Part shown: piece after piece, positions 16,941 through 20,244 of the stretch
Layout: each line of letters opens with the position of its first letter
How positions within the stretch are numbered: the stretch's first letter is position 1
Source: Actinomycetes bacterium
Lineage (GTDB): Bacteria; Actinomycetota; Actinomycetes; Actinomycetales; Cellulomonadaceae
Length of the DNA: 20,244 bases
NCBI GenBank assembly: GCA_023390875.1
Contig: JAEWCA010000158.1
Span: forward strand, 1 to 20,244
Direction: 5' to 3'
Translations under genes and position numbers: made by a program
The notes under the pieces: model-generated
The model's input: only the letters and a program-made list of their open reading frames with translations
Databases searched by the model: none
Told to the model about the DNA's origin: nothing

Positions 16941-17033
16941 TCCATCGACCCTGGCGGAAGCACCCACACCCTCGCCGGGGAGGGGGGTTGCTGCGGCGTC
17001 GTCGAGCCAGGTCTCTCGGCCGCTCTGGATGGT
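16941..17033 (-). promoter_or_regulatory. SAM riboswitch (SAM-I clan), apparently lacking P4
   Basis: Reading the - strand, P1 pairs CCATC (17028-17032) with GATGG (16942-16946). P2 is GCGGC with GCCGC. It encloses kink-turn-like GAGAGA and GACGA and the loop CCTGGCTC. GCAACC follows P2, then P3 (ACCC with GGGT; inner CCCTC with GAGGG) and GGTGC. CCAGG in the next segment can pair with CCTGG of the P2 loop as the family pseudoknot. After that, only a few bases remain before the P1 closing strand, so the usual P4 hairpin is missing. The element precedes metF-metE; SAM should turn the operon off. Confidence 0.9.
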
Positions 17034-17153
17034 TGCGGCGATGGTAGTTCGCGGATCACATGGTGGGCAACCATGCTCGCCTGCCGAGACGAGTTCGTCC
17101 GGTATCCGTGCCCGCAGACCGCGCACCGCTCCGACGCAAGTCGCAAACCATGC

Positions 17154-17183
17154 CATATCGCACATCGCACGCGTCAACGTCAA
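17154..17183 (-). promoter_or_regulatory. Candidate promoter of the SAM riboswitch-metF-metE operon
   Basis: On the - strand, two abutting TTGACG hexamers (17183-17172) precede GATATG (17159-17154). The first TTGACG is spaced 18 bp from GATATG. Transcription would begin near 17147, about 115 bases before the riboswitch. A CATGGT-GGGCA-ACCATG hairpin (17059-17075) lies in this leader. The + strand of 17034-17325 must also carry the promoter of the secreted-protein gene; CATAGT at 17215 is only a weak -10 candidate. Confidence 0.45.
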
Positions 17184-17325
17184 CATGACTTCCGTCACAC
17201 GGGAACTGGCCCCCCATAGTTCGGTTCGCCCCTAGCCACCGACCGAGTCGTGCCGTGCGAGGTCCCCCGCCTCGCCGTCAACGGCGCGGCCGCGTCCGCG
17301 CCGCCTTGAGATCGAGGAGGTCGTC

Positions 17326-20187
17326 GTGCCTGGTGCACTCGCGAGGCGGGGCGTCGTCCCGGTGCTGGCCCTGCTGCTCGTCGGCACGACGGCCTCCGGA
17401 GCACCGCTGACCGGGCCGACCGCGCCTGCGGCGGCGTCGGCTCCGGACTGCTCGGAGCCCGCTGACACCGACGGTGCGGCGGCCGAGCTCGCGGTCGCGT
17501 GCAAGAAGGACGTCGAGGTGGTCGGCGAGCGCACCAGCTGGCAGACGGTCTATGCGCAGCCGAACGGGAACATGCGCCTCGAGATCTCGACGGCGGCCGT
17601 GCGGACACAGGAGGACGGCAAGTGGGTGCCGGTCGACAGCTCCGTCGTCGAGAGCACCGACGGGCTCGTCGTGGCGGCCGCCGTCAGCCCGATGACTTTC
17701 AGCGACGGCACCGACGGCGCGCCGCTCGCGACCCTCGAGAGGGACGGACACACCCTGACTTTCGACGTGCCGTTCGACCTTCCTCAGCCCGTGGTCCACG
17801 ACGACCAGGTCGTGTACGAGGACGTCCTCCCCGACGTCGACCTCGTCGTCACCGTGACGCCAGACGCGACCGGCTTCACCGAAGTGCTTCGGGTCGAGAC
17901 GCCCGAAGCGGCGGCCGACCCGCGGCTGGACACCCTGCGCTTCCCGATCGAGGCGTCGAAGGACCTCGATATCCACCAGAATGGCGGTGGTTTCGAGGCG
18001 CTTGACTCATCGGGCGAGGCGGTGTTCTCGAGCCCCCCGCCGACCATGTGGGACTCCGCGACCCCACCGACGGCGAGCCCTCTCCTGCGCACGACCCCGC
18101 TCCAGCGCCTCGCCGACGAGAGCGCCGTCCTGCGCGAGGCAGAAGCGGCCGGCGTGAAGGTGGATCGCGCGGTCGCGCCGATCGGCGCAGAGACTGTGGC
18201 GACCATGCCGATCGCCGTCTCCGACACGGAGGTCTCCGTGTCGCCGGTCGACTCCCTGCTCACAGACCCGGACACCGTGTGGCCGGTCTACATCGATCCC
18301 GGCGTGAGCGCGTCGCTGCAGCAGTACGCAGCCGTGCGCACCGAGTGGGGCACCAAGACAGGCTGGACGGACGAAGGCGTCGGGCTGTGCAACGACTCGT
18401 CGTGCAGCAAGGTCTTCAGGTCTCGGCTCCTGTGGCGCTTTGTGGGCCTCGACGCGATCGGCGCCCTGGACCGGAGCAACATCATCCGAGCGACGTTCGC
18501 CGCCGTCGGTACGCACTCCTACAACTGCACCGCCCAACCGGTCACGTTGTACCGCGTCAACGACTTCAACTCGAGCACCGTCGGATGGGACGGCGGTTTC
18601 CTCGTAGCGCAGAGCACTGTGACAGTCGCGCACAAGGACAAGTGCGCTGGCCAGCCCGTGCGATGGATCGAGTTCGACGCGACCGAGTCGGCGCAGGCCG
18701 TCGCCGACGTCAATGCCGGGGTCCTCGCTCTGGGCCTCGCTGCCAACGAGAGCAGCATGGCGTACTGGAAGCGGTACCGCTGGGACGCGGGCTACTCGGT
18801 GGAGTACAACCGCGCCCCCAACCCTCCCGCAGGCCTGCGCACAGACAACCCCAGCACGGCATGCGTGGTCGGCGCGAGCCGTCCGTACATCCGTTCGTTG
18901 ACGCCGACACTGGTCGCCACGCTGTCCGACCCGGACGGTAACTCGGTCTACGGCCAGTTCGACGTGATCGACGCCGCGACGGGGGGCGCCGTGTGGGCGG
19001 TCAACTCCGCCGCCCAGGGCTCCGGCGCGGAGCACAAGGTGACCGTCAGCCCGAACGTCCTCAAGGACGGGCACACCTACCAGTGGCGGGTCCTGCCGGT
19101 CGACGCCCAGTACGGCTTGGGCAGCTCGCAAGGGGCGTGCGAGTTCACGGTCGACTCGACGCTCCCCGTGCCGCCTACCGTCACGCCCGTGGCCGGGCAG
19201 CCCGCCGTGTACGAGAAGAACACCGCGGCCGGCGGTCTGGGCCTGACGGGCCAGTTCACGCTGTCGCCCGGCACCTCGTCCGACATCGTCAGCTACAAGT
19301 ACTCGTTCGACACCGACGCCGTGAACCAGACGGCGAATGTGGCGCTCGGCGGCAGCGCGACGATCGCCTACAACCCCACGGTGGCCGGTGCGCACACGCT
19401 GTACGTGAAGTCCGTCGACCGGGCAGGCAACACGACCCAGGACGCCACGGTCCATCCGTTCATCGTGAAGTTCCCGGGCGTGTGGCGGCTCGACGAGGGC
19501 GACGGCACGTCGGCCAGCGGTGCCGGGACCAGCGGGTCGAGGTTCCCGCTGACGGTGAGCTCGTCGACGACGTGGGTCCCCGGCATGCTCACGGAGACCG
19601 GCTTCAGCACCACGGACAAGGCGCTGAAGTTCGACGCCGCGTCCGACGTGGCGCAGACGTCGGGTCCTGTAGTCCCGACGAACGTGCAGTACTCGGTGAT
19701 GGCCTTCGTCAAGGCCGACGGCACCGGCAACGCCACAGCCGTGAGCCAGGACGGCACGAACATCAGCCAGTTCGAGCTCGGCACGGTCAACGACTCAGCG
19801 TGCGCGACCGACAATGACATCTGTTGGGCGTTCTCGGTCGCCAAGACCGACGCCTCGTCGTCGGAGGTCCTGCGCGCTCTGTCGACAGTGCCGGTCGAGA
19901 CCGGGCAGTGGTACCACGTGGCCGGCATCCGGTCGAGCGACACGATCCAGGTGTCGGTCTGCCGGGTCGGGTCCGTGGCGACCCTCGAGACCAACCCGAC
20001 GCCCGTTCTCTCCGACTCGGTCTCGCTGCCCTCGACGTTCTACGCGGCGGGCGCGCTGAAGCTGGGCCGCGGACTGGCGGGCGGCAACGCGGCGCACGCG
20101 TGGCTCGGCACCGTCGACAACGTCCAGGTCATGGACGGCCCGGCATCCATCGCACAGCTGCGCAGCTCCTGCGCCGCGGTCGAGTGA
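17326..20187 (+). CDS. Secreted LamG-like domain protein with DNRLRE-like region
   Basis: This 953-residue exported protein has a signal peptide (basic ARR, then VVPVLALLLVG) probably cleaved near residue 25-40 in an Ala/Pro-rich stretch. Residues about 60-230 (TVYAQPNGNMRLEISTAAV, then a VVYEDVLPDVDLVVTVTPDA segment) match the N-terminal region common in actinobacterial secreted RHS/DNRLRE proteins. About 325-490 looks like a DNRLRE-type beta domain (AAVRTEWGTKTGW to YSVEYN). About 490-715 holds fibronectin/Ig-like strands. From about 716 (GVWRLDEGDG to WLGTVDNVQVMDGP) comes a LamG/concanavalin-like jelly roll. No catalytic motif is evident. GTG 17326 has GAGGAGG five bases upstream. A role as surface adhesin, glycan-binding protein or scaffold for the next gene is inferred. 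Confidence 0.85.
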   Translation: MPGALARRGVVPVLALLLVGTTASGAPLTGPTAPAAASAPDCSEPADTDGAAAELAVACKKDVEVVGERTSWQTVYAQPNGNMRLEISTAAVRTQEDGKWVPVDSSVVESTDGLVVAAAVSPMTFSDGTDGAPLATLERDGHTLTFDVPFDLPQPVVHDDQVVYEDVLPDVDLVVTVTPDATGFTEVLRVETPEAAADPRLDTLRFPIEASKDLDIHQNGGGFEALDSSGEAVFSSPPPTMWDSATPPTASPLLRTTPLQRLADESAVLREAEAAGVKVDRAVAPIGAETVATMPIAVSDTEVSVSPVDSLLTDPDTVWPVYIDPGVSASLQQYAAVRTEWGTKTGWTDEGVGLCNDSSCSKVFRSRLLWRFVGLDAIGALDRSNIIRATFAAVGTHSYNCTAQPVTLYRVNDFNSSTVGWDGGFLVAQSTVTVAHKDKCAGQPVRWIEFDATESAQAVADVNAGVLALGLAANESSMAYWKRYRWDAGYSVEYNRAPNPPAGLRTDNPSTACVVGASRPYIRSLTPTLVATLSDPDGNSVYGQFDVIDAATGGAVWAVNSAAQGSGAEHKVTVSPNVLKDGHTYQWRVLPVDAQYGLGSSQGACEFTVDSTLPVPPTVTPVAGQPAVYEKNTAAGGLGLTGQFTLSPGTSSDIVSYKYSFDTDAVNQTANVALGGSATIAYNPTVAGAHTLYVKSVDRAGNTTQDATVHPFIVKFPGVWRLDEGDGTSASGAGTSGSRFPLTVSSSTTWVPGMLTETGFSTTDKALKFDAASDVAQTSGPVVPTNVQYSVMAFVKADGTGNATAVSQDGTNISQFELGTVNDSACATDNDICWAFSVAKTDASSSEVLRALSTVPVETGQWYHVAGIRSSDTIQVSVCRVGSVATLETNPTPVLSDSVSLPSTFYAAGALKLGRGLAGGNAAHAWLGTVDNVQVMDGPASIAQLRSSCAAVE

Positions 20188-20195
20188 GGCGAGAC

Positions 20196-20244
20196 ATGAG
20201 CAGCTGGCGAGGATTCCTGACGGCGCGTCCGGTCCCTGCCGGAC
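20196..20244 (+). CDS. Start of an unidentified downstream gene (truncated by window end)
   Basis: An ATG at 20196 lies 8 bp after the preceding stop, with GAGGCGAG just upstream as a possible ribosome-binding site. Only 16 codons are visible, beginning MSSWRGFLTARPVPAG. This is too little to name. In related actinobacterial loci a LamG/DNRLRE secreted protein is often followed by an RHS-repeat or polymorphic toxin gene, but nothing here proves that. The short gap suggests one operon. Confidence 0.6.
   Translation, partial: MSSWRGFLTARPVPAG

Overview
The window is very GC-rich (roughly 70 % or more, strong G/C at third codon positions, several GTG starts, TANNNT-type -10 boxes) and looks like the chromosome of a high-GC actinobacterium. 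The DUF6318 lipoprotein, the DUF6457 protein inside a molybdenum cofactor (Moco) operon and the secreted LamG/DNRLRE-type protein fit Cellulomonas or a close relative in the Micrococcales. The genus is inferred from gene content and style, not from a search.

Region 1 (1-6899) is a Moco biosynthesis locus split in two. On the + strand lie the moeA 3' end, moaC, a mobA-like nucleotidyltransferase, a DUF6457 gene and moaD, all overlapping by a few bases. On the - strand lie mog/moaB, moaE and moaA, also overlapping. About 3.1 kb of accessory DNA sits between the halves: a DUF6318 lipoprotein, a PKD-like exported protein broken by a +1 frameshift near 3062, a tRNA T-arm-like hairpin, and a class II Fic AMP-transferase gene preceded by two 33-bp dyads exactly 51 bp apart.

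Region 2 (about 7047-11987) is a glycine cleavage operon. A tandem glycine riboswitch precedes gcvP, gcvT and gcvH. The L-protein (dihydrolipoamide dehydrogenase) and glyA are not in the window.

Region 3 (11988-13171) holds a stand-alone LuxR-type HTH protein whose upstream DNA is rich in dyads, including a CRP/GlxR-like site; a MutT-like NUDIX hydrolase on a probable leaderless transcript; and a 47-residue protein with two DnaJ-type CxxCxGxG zinc motifs.

Region 4 (13482-17183, - strand) is a methionine operon: promoter, SAM-I-clan riboswitch, a 15-codon Cys/Arg-rich leader ORF, metF, metE, terminator. MetF supplies 5-methyl-THF and MetE uses it to make methionine. The glycine cleavage system upstream feeds methylene-THF into the same one-carbon pool. 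The riboswitch seems to lack the P4 helix. The leader ORF's Shine-Dalgarno lies in the riboswitch P1 helix and its stop overlaps a metF start. This is the most interesting regulatory arrangement seen.

Region 5 (17326-20244) is a 953-residue secreted protein with a C-terminal LamG-like domain, followed 8 bp later by the start of another gene cut by the window end.
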